Positions 20,673 through 32,181 of a DNA stretch of 64,000 bases are shown here, one piece after another (within the stretch, counting starts at the first letter, position 1; every line of letters begins with the position of its first letter). A program made the position numbers and the translations under genes. The notes under the pieces were generated by a model, which was not told where the DNA came from, did no database searches, and worked only from the letters and a program-made list of their open reading frames with translations. The stretch covers positions 248,001-312,000 of the forward strand of contig SRSI01000049.1 in the NCBI GenBank assembly GCA_005656395.1. The letters run 5' to 3'. The DNA comes from Strongyloides papillosus. Taxonomy: Eukaryota > Nematoda > Chromadorea > Rhabditida > Strongyloididae.

Positions 20673-21860
20673 ATGAATATTAATAATACCTTCGATACTT
20701 CATTTACTAATAAGCCAGAAGTTAATGACAACATGTCTACAGAGGAAACATCACCTGACCAAGTTAAAAGTTCAAGAAAAAGCACAGTCATGCTCTCGAA
20801 TTACCGTCTACAGACACATGTAACTGTCAAGAAATTCAAGGAACTGTTCCTTGCTGGAGAGTTAAACGACAATATAATTAGACCCAAAAACAAAGGTTTA
20901 TTAAAAGATTGCAGCATTGGGATTCTTAAAAAAACACCAAATTCCATCAAACAGGAATGCTCATTAAGAGGGATGATTAAATTACCATCAAGGAAAAAAT
21001 TCCAAATAGGGGCACAGGATAAGTTTGAGATGGCAAAATTCAGTGCTGGTGACATAAACTTTAATTCGTTAACCTTTACCATGACGACAAATAGTTGTTT
21101 TATTCATAATGAACCTTCGGAGGAGTTATTGAAATTCATTATCCCATTCATACCATCACAACAAACGCATACTTTAACAAGAATTGATGGAGATTGTAAT
21201 GAGATCTACGAGATAGAAATTAAAATCCCCCACTCATCAATTGAGAGAATTTACCCAGATTCAACGAGAATTAAACTTGATCTTGCCGATTGTATTGATA
21301 GTGATTGTATATCGTTAATTGAGGATTCAGAGGAGTTGATTGAGTTTAAGAAAAATCACCGTGAGGAGGTTTATCAACATTACCTGAAGCAGGTAAAAGA
21401 GAAACTGTCTTGTGTAAGTGTCATTGAGTTTACTTTAATGAAAGCTCACATGGTATGGATGAATTACCTTCTAAAGATCCATTTCCCACTGCTCCAAAGA
21501 ACGTTAAACATGGAAGCTAATAACAGAACAGAGATAAGAAAATTTCTCAAGAACAATCTGTATGGTTACTCACCGGCAAGAAGAGTAACAAAGTCTGTAA
21601 CCAAATTTAGTGATATCCCAATACCATATCTTCCCCCTCCATTATGTGACAACCAACCACAAGATAATTATTTCAATGTCAAGATAACAAAAAACATGGA
21701 ATCTAATGATGATGGAAAGAATTACAGAATTTGGATTGAAAATAATAATTCTTTTATTGATGTCACCTATCAGGTTATGGCAGATTTCATCCAACTTAAA
21801 CATATTGATGGTATCCCACTTAAAATTCGTTTTGAAGGTATTTCTTTTATTAGAGAATAA
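20673..21860 (+). CDS. unknown 395-residue protein
   Basis: One long frame from MNINNTFDTSFTNKPEVNDN to FEGISFIRE, with coding composition throughout and a start 12 bases after an in-frame TAA. No signal peptide or membrane segment, so it is probably intracellular. The first 40 residues are polar and low-complexity. Residues 40-120 are basic (KKFKELFLAG, SRKKFQIGAQ), the middle is acidic (DCIDSDCISLIEDSEELIEF), and a helical stretch follows (about 235-290). I recognise no domain or motif. A lone large exon without introns is compatible with the short gene style of this genome. Confidence 0.75.
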   Translation: MNINNTFDTSFTNKPEVNDNMSTEETSPDQVKSSRKSTVMLSNYRLQTHVTVKKFKELFLAGELNDNIIRPKNKGLLKDCSIGILKKTPNSIKQECSLRGMIKLPSRKKFQIGAQDKFEMAKFSAGDINFNSLTFTMTTNSCFIHNEPSEELLKFIIPFIPSQQTHTLTRIDGDCNEIYEIEIKIPHSSIERIYPDSTRIKLDLADCIDSDCISLIEDSEELIEFKKNHREEVYQHYLKQVKEKLSCVSVIEFTLMKAHMVWMNYLLKIHFPLLQRTLNMEANNRTEIRKFLKNNLYGYSPARRVTKSVTKFSDIPIPYLPPPLCDNQPQDNYFNVKITKNMESNDDGKNYRIWIENNNSFIDVTYQVMADFIQLKHIDGIPLKIRFEGISFIRE

Positions 21861-24652
21861 ATTTTAGTTGTTTTTTTTTGAATAAAATATTAATAAATAA
21901 TTGTTTTTTTTGGGGATAAAATTCATAAACATGATTGTTGGCTTTGAAAAATAATTATTTTGGAAGTTTTTAATTGCATGCCTGAGTAATTATTGACACT
22001 CTATTGATCATAATTTCCTTTACCTTATTTTAATAATTATTCTAGTTGAAAAAATCACTAAAAAAGGAGGTTATGATAATTTTTGCGAAAAAATTTTTTA
22101 GAAATTATTTTCTTACTCATAAATTTATCGGAACATTTCCGAAAATTTCTAGAACTTGTCATAAATTTCTATAAAACTATGTACCGCACAATATTTTCTC
22201 TATCCTTAATATATCTTACTCATAAAATGATATTTTTATATATAAAAAATGATTCATCAACGTAGGAGGTATTGATAAAATGTAAATGTATAATATATAT
22301 ATTAGTTTAATTTTGATTCATTTTATCACCGTCAAAAAGATATTTTAAGTACTTATGGAGAAAAAATTTTACATTACCTATCAATTTGATTAAAACCATC
22401 ATATTTAAAGTGTCATATAGATAGTGTTTGTTAAAAGTTTTCGAATAAATCTCCCATTCATAGAAATATTGTAACTTTATTTGAAGGTAATAATTTTTAT
22501 TCATGAATAAAAGTAATTAAATAAATCATAGCTAAATTGCTATTGAACTCTTATTTATACACCATTATTTGTGATATCTTTTTAAATATAAATATTATTT
22601 TTTGTATATCAAGTAACTTTTAATTTACTTATTATTTACATTAATAACACAATTTTCTACACTAGCTTTTTATAACAATAATTACACTTAACTTTAATTG
22701 AATGCTATCTTTTATTGTTGATAATTTTTAATTAAATAAAGTACTCCTTAAAAACTTCTTCTTTTATGTTAACTTTTTCATTAATAACCTTCAAAAATGA
22801 AATTTTGAAATAATGTTAACAAAAAATACACATGTTAGTTATAGATTTTTGTAGTTAAAAATATAAACATAATTTAATTAATTTTCTATCTCCTAATCAT
22901 CTACCTAACATTTCAAAAAAGAACCTTTAACCTAATAGGAAAAAGAGTAATAACTCTTTGATTGTTATATTTTATCATTACATAAAATATACAATTTATG
23001 AAATTGTATTTTTTACCTTTAAAATAACATACAATAAATAGAATTTTTGCCTTATATTATCATATAACATACATTAAATTCATCTCTTACCTATATTTTT
23101 GATTATTCTTCTCCTATATCGTTTGTATATATTTATATAAATATAGATGCATATTACGTATGAATAATATTTTTTTTATCATTTTTATTATTTTGTATGT
23201 GTTTGATTGATTTTTTTAAAATACATTTTAATATCTCCACAACCTCCAACAGAATTTTTGTTGTCCTGTTGGCTTATATGACCAAATTCAAATATGTACT
23301 CTCTTTTTTATCACTATTAACATGTTAGAAAAGTTATATAAATTACTCTCTTAACTTTAATATAAAAATTGTATTTGATAATGAATTATTTAAATATTAA
23401 AATATATATAGTTATTTGTGTATATACACTTTTATATACTTTACTGATACAATTATATTATCACTACCAATAAATTGCAAAATATTTTAACATTATTATT
23501 TACATTATACTCATGAAGTGTGAGTAATTATTCAAAGAATTATTATATACATAATTTAAGTTCTTTTTTGATACCTCAATCACCCTGACACTCCCTCTTC
23601 TTCAAAACTTCTTTTACTCAGTCTTATACTACTACGAATCTGGTATTAATAAATAATAAACATATACCAGACAATATGAAATTATAGTTAAATGATAAAG
23701 TTGCATATTATATAGATATTTATTTAATGATCTACTTATATTTTTTTACCCTCCCGTACATACACATTGAAATTCAAAACACCATTCTCCATCTCCTTTC
23801 TAAAAGTACATCATCTTCAAAATAGGACATTCCACTAGATGACAAAAAAAACATTTGACATTTAAATAACAAAAAAAAAGCCTTTTTTATGTCTATCACT
23901 TCTTTGAAAACGTTCTTGCTGTTCCAATTATCATTTAACAATATTTGATCATATATATTATGTAATATTTAATGTAATCAGAAATTGAAAGACACATATT
24001 ACACATACTTATACATAGAAATATCCATTCTTTTCTGTATACACATAACTTTTCTCTCATTAAAACACAAAAGACGTGATTGACTCTCTTCTATATAAAT
24101 GTTTCTTCAACAGTTTTGTACAAGATTTTTTAATACTCCAATGGAGAAAAGGTGTGAGGAGAACAAGTATGTGTACTTTAAATGATCAGGTAACGTTTCT
24201 GTACCATCCTTTTCTTTAATCGCCTTCTGAGAATGTGTAAGAATATTTATTAATGCATTTGAAGATTATCAAAAAAAGATGTTTCTTTATTTGTTTGATA
24301 AAAATATGAGAGATTTTAATTATTACTTCCTTTTATTTTATTCTTATCATTATATATTTTGTAATAAAAATATACATTAATTTTGTCATCCTCCCATTGA
24401 TACTAATTGTAAGGCTTTTATTATAAAATGACAATAGATTATTGTTATCATCTTCATTTCTTTTTCTAAACAACATCATTAAATGACGTTTTCAAAAAAA
24501 CTACCCCTTTTATATAATGTTTTTTCCATCATTTTCAATCCACCTTACTATCCTAATTATTTTTTAAGGTGAAACATACATAAATATTATTTTTTACCAT
24601 TAAATCTAAACACATATATATGTAAAATTATTTAGATAAAAATTCATTATCT
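21861..24652. other. long AT-rich intergenic region
   Basis: About 2.8 kb, among the most AT-rich parts of the window, with long T and A tracts and no credible exon. Near its right end, 24,141-24,190 has ATGs followed by a GTAACG donor-like site (CAG|GTAACG at 24,190). That could be a 5' untranslated exon of the gene at 24,653, but nothing confirms it. Confidence 0.35.
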
Positions 24653-26627
24653 ATGAAGGATAATAGTATTTTATCGTTAAGTAAATATGCTGGTGAAGAA
24701 TTTGATTTTGATCTTGGAATAAGAACTGTCTATGCTGGTAAAAGGAGAGGTATGTATATAATTATAGATAATCTCTTTCTTCTTCTTTATAATATAATAA
24801 AAATTAGATAAGGAAGAGGGGAGAAAAAATTCTAAATAAATAATATCTTTTCGTTATTTTTCTAGCAACTGATCATAGGGAAGATAAAAATATCTTGCTA
24901 TTTGGATTATCAAAAGAATACAATTATTTGTTAATTGATGGAATGTGTAATTTTTTGTATAATAATGAATTTAAGAGTAAAAGCAGGTACCATGTTAGGA
25001 ATGAAAATGACGAGGAATATGATAATAATGGGATCATAACAAGGTACATCTTTAATCAAGCGCAATTATCGTTCAGGCCCATCATATATGATGTTTCACC
25101 TAATAATAATTACTCGGTCATATCACAAGTATCAACAATCCTCGAAACAATCATGAATATCACTTCTCTATGCATTGTTATATCTAAAAAAAGTTATGAA
25201 GATCAAAACCTACCTGAAACAATCCAGACACTTCTTCAATTATTTTCCAGTAGATCTATCAACGTAAACATTTCACTACTTATCTTATTAAATACAGGAT
25301 CATCATACTTCAACACATCAACTCTCCCAAGTTCATTTGACAAATTACCACTACACAACAAACAAAAATACTACTTCAATGTCGAAGCTATATTTTCCAA
25401 ATATATTAAAGGTAAGATTAAATCTCCTACCACTTATTAAAAATACATTAATTAAGTAAATAATAATATTAAATAACAAAAAAACATGATTTATAATTTT
25501 TTATTATCATTCCAGACCTCAATAACAAACCTGAATCATCAGAGAAGATGTGGAATTTCACGATGACTAATATGGCAGGTTTTTTCCACTACATATCAAC
25601 TCTCAAAAATAACTCAAATAACAAAAATGGTGACAACGATGATGTTAAAGAAGTTAAGTTAACATCTATCTTATCATCTTCTACTGGGGCGTTAAACGAA
25701 ATTGGTAGTAATAATAATAGTTGTAGTAGTAAGGTAGAATCATTGAATAACAATAATAATAATAAGGATACCACTACTCCTTGTGTAAATAATAAGGACG
25801 GAAGTAAGAATGAAAATGTAAATGACCACCAGTTAAAGTATATTTGTAAGAAGGAAGATAGTATAAGTAGTAAGATATCTACCTCGACTACTATTTCTTC
25901 TGTTAGATCTGAAACAACCACACTCCCTAAGGAGGATATTATTAAAGAGGTCATAGTTGAAGATATTAAAGAGTGTTTTGGGGAAATTTCACTCTCTCCT
26001 ATTGATAGAATGATTCCTGGTTTAAGTAAAACTACTTATATTGTAAGTTTTTAATATCTTTTTCCCATTAATCTTCCCTTTTACTATCTTAAGAACGGTA
26101 ACAATACAACACCACCGGAGATGAATAACATACCAACATCAGTCTCCAAATATCCTTCATTCAACTCATTGGCATCTCAATCAAACTCAATAAACACCAA
26201 CCAAACACAAAGCACAGTTAAAAACTTCCACCAACCAAGCATCATCAGCGGACTCCAAATGCCACCCAAAAAACCATCCTTATCAGGATCCCTATCCAAA
26301 GAAGGTTCCCTAGTAGTGGGCATCACCGAGGATCCCCAGGCAAGGCAACCAAAACGCCAATACACCCCAAGATTTGAGTCAAAACCTCATCACTATCCCA
26401 TCCACGAGGAGGATGAAGATGAAAAACACCACCTGACTTCAAATAATCTTTCACACTCAATTTCACTCCTCTCCGAGACGGCATCTATTAAGCATATAAG
26501 AAGTTTCAAGAACAGGAATAATACTGTGTGTGGCGATTGTGGTAGTTGCGTCTTCTACCTCCTGGCTCCACTTTTTATTTTGATGGTATTCTTTATCGTT
26601 ATTCTAACTATTATTTTCTTGACATAA
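24653..26627 (+). CDS. tail-anchored protein with a degenerate GTPase-like region
   Basis: Four exons (24653-24749, 24866-25411, 25516-26042, 26094-26627) join in matching phases (1, 1, 0) and give 567 residues. Residues about 39-190 have the rhythm of a P-loop GTPase: KNILLFGLSKEYNYLLIDGM sits where ILLVG.GKSTLIN would, RPIIYDVS where the DxxG strand would, and SLCIVISKKS as a further strand. The glycine-lysine-serine of the P-loop is missing, so nucleotide binding is doubtful. About 220 residues of Ser/Asn/Thr-rich, probably disordered sequence follow, with poly-Asn stretches. A final hydrophobic helix (about 547-566, VFYLLAPLFILMVFFIVILT) preceded by CGDCGSC ends the protein, so it is tail-anchored with the bulk in the cytosol. 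The GTPase relation is an inference by eye. Confidence 0.7.
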
Positions 26628-26702
26628 TTAATTGTTGTTTGACGGTGATGGGGTATCTATAAATTTTATAAAATTGTAAATAATAATAAAGAGTAAATAA
26701 AT

Positions 26703-26915
26703 TTAGTATTTTGACTGTTTATGTTTTTTGACACTTCTTGAGAAGGAGAAACAGTGAAGGAAGATAAAGGAAGTCATGATATCAAGGTAATTTTGGCGAG
26801 AGTATCTATTCACCAAAATGTATCTGAAGTTTTCAGTATGAAACGCTGTCAATTTGTAATGATGGGGTGTATGTAAGTTCACCAATGATTTATATGGAAA
26901 TTTTGCCACACACAT
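26703..26915 (-). CDS. possible 70-residue peptide or orphan exon
   Basis: A frame with less AT-rich, coding-like composition from MCVAKFPYKSLVNLHTPHHY to KKHKQSKY. No family recognised, no signal peptide. It is convergent with the gene ending at 26,627. It may be chance, or one exon of a larger minus-strand gene. Confidence 0.25.
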   Translation of the reverse strand: MCVAKFPYKSLVNLHTPHHYKLTAFHTENFRYILVNRYSRQNYLDIMTSFIFLHCFSFSRSVKKHKQSKY

Positions 26916-26988
26916 AAAAAGGTAATTTGATTTTTACTATACTTACAATAGATACATTCCTTCCATTCTCAGGAGGGTTTTTACGTAA

Positions 26989-27222
26989 AAAGATAAGAAA
27001 GAGGGAACCCTAAGTGTTAAAGTATTTGATACCAAAAGTTTTTTATCTGTACTTCTTTTTGTTAATTTACTACTAATTAGAACTAATAGTAGTACAGATT
27101 TTAGTGAGGTTGCTTATGATGATGTAGACAAAGAACTTGGGGAACCATGTTGTCAAGAACATTACTGTTATAATAATGCATATTACAATATCGAAGAAGT
27201 TAATACATTAAAACATTTTTAA
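26989..27222 (+). CDS. possible small secreted peptide lacking an in-frame ATG
   Basis: The frame is open from 26,989 to TAA at 27,220-27,222 and ends with a leader-like segment (FLSVLLFVNLLLIRTNSS), an acidic stretch (DDVDKELGE) and a cysteine-containing end (PCCQEHYCYNNAYY). There is no ATG in frame. One possible first exon is ATGATATCAAG at about 26,776 with donor GTAATT, spliced to an acceptor at CTAAG (27,014), which would restore the frame (MISSVKVF...). This is speculative. It may equally be a decayed secreted-peptide gene. Confidence 0.3.
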   Translation, partial: KDKKEGTLSVKVFDTKSFLSVLLFVNLLLIRTNSSTDFSEVAYDDVDKELGEPCCQEHYCYNNAYYNIEEVNTLKHF

Positions 27223-27388
27223 ATTTGTCATCACATACATTAAGCTATACTTAAATTAATTGTTATTTTGCTTTAGTAATTTTTTTTAATATTTTTAAAA
27301 CAATAATTAAAACACACATGTTAGTAAAATTTTATTTTAAATACATATTTACAAAATAAAAATACAATTATATACAGTTAAAAACAAT

Positions 27389-27927
27389 TTACAAATAATT
27401 TACTAGAGTTCTGGTGTACAAATGTACAGAAGGAGCAATAGTATCACAAAAATATCCTAAAGACTTCCTATCCTTACAATTAACTCCCATATCAATGAAC
27501 AATTTGTCCATAGAATCGCTGATTTCCTCCAAATCCTACCCATCATAACATTATTCTTCAAGTTATGCACTTTTGGCTGTAACTTTGCAAAGTACGAGAG
27601 TGTCATCGAAACGATCTTCAGAACACTCTTCATTTATACCAGGTGATACGTTTTCCTTCTCCGCGAAAGTACCATTTTCTCTGGCACTTTCTGCCTTAAG
27701 ACTATTGTCGGATAAAAATGTGTCAGTTACAGTTGTATCACCTGAAGGAACTGCATTACGTTTAGAATCTAAAAATATGAAAAAAGAAAATATACATTTT
27801 TAAATTATTATAACTTACTTTTACGTCTCCTTGTTATTTTTGAATCTGATATTATTTTACTTTCACAAAAGTCACTAGATTCATTAAAAGACCGCAATTG
27901 TCTAGCTATTTCGTGAGCTACAGCCAT
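27389..27927 (-). CDS. small unknown protein with a KEN-box-like motif
   Basis: Three exons (27927-27819, 27768-27584, 27535-27389) join in phases 1 and 0 with a GTAAGT..TTTTAG intron of 50 nt and a GTTACA..GGTAG intron of 48 nt. The protein has 146 residues from MAVAHEIARQLRSFNESS to TRTLVNYL. A basic patch (KITRRRKNSKRN, about 31-42) may be a nuclear signal. Residues about 73-78 read KENVSP, which fits the KENxxP form of the APC/C degron. The rest is acidic and disordered with a short helical C-terminus. Architecture like this (small, disordered, basic patch, KEN) occurs in cell-cycle proteins such as securin and sororin, but I see no direct homology. It is divergent from the gene at 28,174. 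Confidence 0.6.
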
Positions 27928-28173
27928 AATATTACTGGTCAGAGGTGCGGTAGAACTCCACAAGAAATAATATGAACTACACTAAAAAAATCATAATTAG
28001 TAAAAACAGGAATTCGTTTAAAAACTCAATCACGATAAAACGTCACTTAAGTATATAAAAATCTACTTATCCAGAAACTGTATGATTTTAAATTTAAACA
28101 ATGATAATTTTGTCTTTATAAAGATTAATAATTCATTTAGAATTTTTATTTTAAATTACTTATATTAATATAA

Positions 28174-28636
28174 ATGAATCCCATAAACAAGTATAACAGA
28201 TCATCATGTTTCATACCACCAATAAACCAGACGATGGGTTTACAGAAATTTGAAAATAAGTTAAAAAGAGTGTTTGATAAGAGTTTAAAAGTTGGTAACT
28301 ATAATAATACGGATCCCAAAAAAGTGACTGTAAAATCAAAAAGCCTTGTCAGAATAATAAGTACTCGACATAAAGTGAAATGAAAATTGAAGAATATAAG
28401 TATCTGAAACTGAAACTTATATAACAGAACCAATTTTAAGAAAAGTTAGAAGCAAGCATATTAACCATAGACAAATTATTGTCGATCATTGTAATAAAAA
28501 TGAATGTTTATCCAAAGTGCATCCCACTGAACAAAACAAACGATATTTAAATGTTTTTTCCAGAAATCAAGTTATTGAGGTGTTAGAATCTACTACAATA
28601 GCTTTGAAAAATAAAAATAGTGATGTTTTTATATGA
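28174..28636 (+). CDS. small basic unknown protein, two exons
   Basis: Exon 1 (28174-28360) and exon 2 (28401-28636) join in phase 1 across a 40-nt intron (GTACTC..TATAAG) and give 140 residues from MNPINKYNRSSCFIPPINQT to NKNSDVFI. Exon 2 is open throughout after the join, which supports the intron. The protein is basic (KFENKLKRVFDKSLK, ILRKVRSKHINHR) with no signal peptide or membrane helix. Family not recognised. Its start is 246 bp from that of the divergent KEN-motif gene, so both may share a promoter region. Confidence 0.55.
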
Positions 28637-28757
28637 AATATACTAATAAATTGAAATGAATAAATTGTAATATATATTATAAATAATTTTTTAATAAACA
28701 ATACATTTTGATAATTTTTACCTCTGTTAAATCCTCTTAATTCAATGTTTTTTATTT

Positions 28758-29106
28758 ATGAATACCATATAAAACCTATGAATCTGATATTTTTATCCAT
28801 GACTCCTATATGAAACCTCGATTCTGAGATTTTGTATTTTTAAAATTTCAAAATCTTACATTTCCGTTCATGAATCTTCAATTTTTTTCCATGAAAACCA
28901 TATGAACCCCGAATCCGTCATAAAAAATTTTGAATCCCTGAATCTTTTGTACTTACTTGTGGAACCTCCGAATACTTCATATTTACACATGACACCTCTG
29001 AATTTATCATAATTACCTATGAAACCAAAGAATCTACATAATTATCAAAAAAACCAATGAGTCTACATAATTATATATGAAATCACTTAATATACTTTTG
29101 TTATCC
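28758..29106. repeat. degenerate tandem repeat, period near 30 bp
   Basis: About ten imperfect units, each with ATGAAACC or a close variant followed by a TGAATCT-like block and a T-rich tail (for example near 28,787, 28,956, 28,990, 29,020 and 29,078). Units vary from about 27 to 42 bp. It is an old minisatellite with no coding sense. Confidence 0.55.
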
Positions 29107-29197
29107 GTAAATACTTTATGTCCAATCATACCTAACATTACTACATTGTTTGGACCCCAGACCCATATCCTAAGAACAAACTCAAGTTATCACCAAG

Positions 29198-29856
29198 AAC
29201 CTTCTTATCTATTAAGTTTAAATTTAAGTATATACTTATGCTTGAGCAAAATTTATAACATAGCAAAAAGTGTTTAGAAAAAACTGTGCACCCGTATGTT
29301 CGAACCTGTTGTTTCACTTTTCTACTTTTTCAAAAGAAGAAAAGACTTTCAGAGCGGGTAACTACCGGCAAAAAACCTAGATATACTCATGTTAAGTTTT
29401 TCTTTATGGAAAATATTAATTAATTAGAGTTCTAATCAGCTAAAAAAACAGTTTTTATTTCATAAAATTTATTCTACATCCCAAATTATTATATTCTCTT
29501 AACTTATTTAAGTTTAAACTGCTAAGAATATATGATAGATCTAAAGGTCTACAATATTAATACTCTACTTAGAAATTGGTACTCCATCTCATTATATTAG
29601 TGATTTTTATAAACCAAGATGTCTTTTAAAATAAAAATAGCTTTAAAACATTTATAAAAAAGAATATGAAACATTCTGAGAAATTTATTTTTAATACAAT
29701 ATTATATAAAAAAATTTAAAATGATAAGGTACTTGTTTAAATATATATTTTAAATTTATGTTTTTTTGAAGTTAAGTATATAGATAATATTTCTATTACT
29801 ACAATGCTATGATTAATAATTAAATTCAATAAAAGAGCAGATAGAAGTCTTGATAT
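29198..29856. repeat. 3' flank of the first receptor gene, duplicated at 54,563-55,217
   Basis: From TTCTTATCTATTAAGTTTAA onward this segment matches 54,563-55,217 over its whole length, with scattered changes and a few indels, and both lead straight into the end of a type A receptor gene. It marks a block that was copied together with the gene. No coding content. Confidence 0.65.
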
Positions 29857-31009
29857 TCATATTAAAGTCTTATTTTTTATGCCACGATTCACATTCTGTA
29901 TAGTATTTGGATTATGTGAACTTGGTGCAATCACATTTTCCTTAAACAGCTTCCTACATACAATATCAAGTTTCAAATTCTTAAAAACAGCATCTCTCAA
30001 AGTTTTTGAAATAGAAATAATTGAATATGCATTTAAGAATATCCAAAAAATACCGGCAAATGAATCCAAACTATTCATAATATGACTTATACTCTCGTCA
30101 TATCCATTAATTTTTATATCAATATAATAAAATTGATCTTGTATTAAGCGAATCAATTGAACGATTCCTAGTAATACTACGTAACGTGTCATACGTTTTT
30201 CTTTATTTCTTTTTTTTGTTGCAATAACAGAGAATTCATTTGATGTTTTGTTAAGTTTTTTAATTTTACATGTTATAATTATTGTTAAAATTATAGCAAT
30301 AATTGATGCTGAATGTACTAATGCAATTAATAGGAAATGATGTTCTTTGTATGTATAACCAAAAGGATATTTACAGTTGAATCCTCCTCTTTTTGCACCA
30401 TTAAAATACATGTTCCCACCATAATTATATGGCAAACTACAGTATGTGTTGCTTAGTAGTTCGATTATGGCTGAATAAATTACCAATAAGATTTGAAAAT
30501 GTAGATAATTTTTATCTATATACTAAAAAATATGAAGTTTAAAAAATGTGATACCTACAAATTTGTACCTGATAATAACTATTTGGATAAAAAATAGACA
30601 AAAATCGAATGATGGCAATAAAAAGAAAGTTCATAGTTTGTATATAAAAAGTCCAATCTAAAAGAGATCGTAACATCACCCAAACAACTAAATGTACAGT
30701 ATTGGCATTATCCTTCAGATATTCTGCTACAATACTTACATCAGTAGTAATAATGTATAAAAAAAATAGGTTACTATTTAAAATATAAATAAATGATCCA
30801 AAAACAACCACCTTGAAGTATGGAGAGTTGAAACAATTACTAGTCATCCGGCTTCTTATTATCGTAACTGCAATAGTTGCAAGTAATATATTTGATAACG
30901 ATGCAAAAAAAAAGAGAAATAAAATTTTATAGACACCAAAAGTTGGATAAATGAATGGCAAGTATCTACCTATTTTGTTAATTAAAAGTTCTGGTTTACT
31001 GTTATTCAT
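29857..31009 (-). CDS. seven-transmembrane chemoreceptor, type A copy 1
   Basis: Exon 1 (31009-30569, 441 nt) ends at FYPNSYYQ and exon 2 (30522-29857) begins YIDKNYLHFQ, giving 368 residues. Exon 1 holds TM1 to TM3, exon 2 TM4 to TM7. Between TM4 and TM5 lies an outer loop with two conserved cysteines (YCSLPY..FNCKYPFGYT). A basic third inner loop (KKRNKEKRMTRYV) precedes TM6, and TLRDAVFKNLKLD follows TM7. The fold and layout fit the nematode serpentine receptors of the Srg superfamily; I do not assign the class. Such receptors sense soluble chemicals in sensory cilia. This copy has the short outer loop without the DYEKQ insert and ends KNKTLI, like copy 11. Confidence 0.85.
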
Positions 31010-31127
31010 ATTCTCCTTCTTTAACTGTTTATTAATTTCAATGCGGAAAAATAATTGATACCGGCTTGGACAAAATTAAGATTAATTTTAAAAAATAGTA
31101 GAAATGAAGATTCACAAATTTTTTTCA

Positions 31128-31206
31128 TATATATACTTGGCATATCACGAATATCATAAAGATAATAAATCAAGAAGTAATTTGTTGTACCATTCCATTT
31201 AATGGG
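31128..31206 (-). promoter_or_regulatory. conserved upstream block of type A receptor, copy 1
   Basis: On the minus strand: CCATT..ATGG..TACAACAAATTACTTC.., TTATTATCTTTATGATATTC, GTGATATG, then TATATA. The same 75-80 bp block precedes every type A gene, about 110-140 bp before its ATG. It probably includes the core promoter. Confidence 0.55.
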
Positions 31207-31318
31207 TAATGTAAATTAATATTTAATATCATTTTATCATAAAAAATCTTAAATATTTATTGACTGAATAAAAAACTCATAAAAACAAAATTTATTTTGA
31301 ATTAAATTGCTACAATAA

Positions 31319-31690
31319 GTGTTTTTGTTATTCTTGTTTTATTCTTCGTCTAATAATCCATTTAAAAAGCTCCAACATTCTAGGTAGTCGCCTTCAAAAA
31401 TAATTTACAATGCATCACTCTGGGACTAAATGTCCTAATTATAGCTTATCTTAATGTCTTCGAAGTAAAAAATAGAAGATAAAGAATTAATAAATATCCA
31501 TAAAATACCAATAAAAGGATTCACCCCATTAGTAATGTGATATATACTTTTATCGTGATAAATAATCTTTACTGGATATAATATATCTGATCCTTTAGAA
31601 TCCGACGTAATTAAAGAATCGTCAGAACAGTTACATAAAGTGTCGTACGGTATTCAGTTTTTTTTATTGTCATTTTTGATATTAATAGCA
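31319..31690 (-). pseudogene. type B receptor remnant 1
   Basis: The segment aligns with the last third of exon 2 of the intact type B gene (56,690-57,060), including the LISKTLRE-like and YHIANGVNPF-like regions, but the frame is broken and there is no exon 1. The spacer 31,691-32,181 holds only sequence shared with other units. Confidence 0.6.
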
Positions 31691-32181
31691 CTCATATTAA
31701 GCAATTTTTTTTACTAAAATAATCGTATAATTAAGGTTTCAATTGGTTGATAAAGTAGTTTTTTGAGTCATTATCTCTATTTTACATCTTAAATTACTAT
31801 ATACTTTTTTCTTATTTAAGTTTCAATTGATAAGAATAAATGATATATGTAAAGATGACAATATTAATGCTCTTCTTAGAAATTAGTACACCTTCTCGTT
31901 ATAATTATCAATTTTTATGATGCAGGATAGTCTTTAACATGTAAATAGTCTTTAAATATTTAAAAAATTATACTATTTACAGAAAAGAACATATGACCTC
32001 TTGATGAAGTAATTTTTAATAAAATATTATTGAAAAAATCGATTAAATTATAAAGTGTTCGTTTAAATATATATTTCAAAATTTTAAATATTTTTTTTAA
32101 AAGTTAAGAGTATAAATAATATTTACATTGCCATTATGGTATGATCATATTCAATAAAACAACAATTAGAAGTCTTGATAT

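Noticed and set aside
22083..22504. Short frames at 22,083-22,265 (plus) and 22,307-22,504 (minus)
   Set aside because: Composition is that of spacer, with Phe/Ile/Asn/Lys runs and no coding pattern.
29300..29330. GTTCGAACC near 29,305, recalling a tRNA T-loop
   Set aside because: No matching T-stem, D-arm or acceptor stem could be drawn on either strand.
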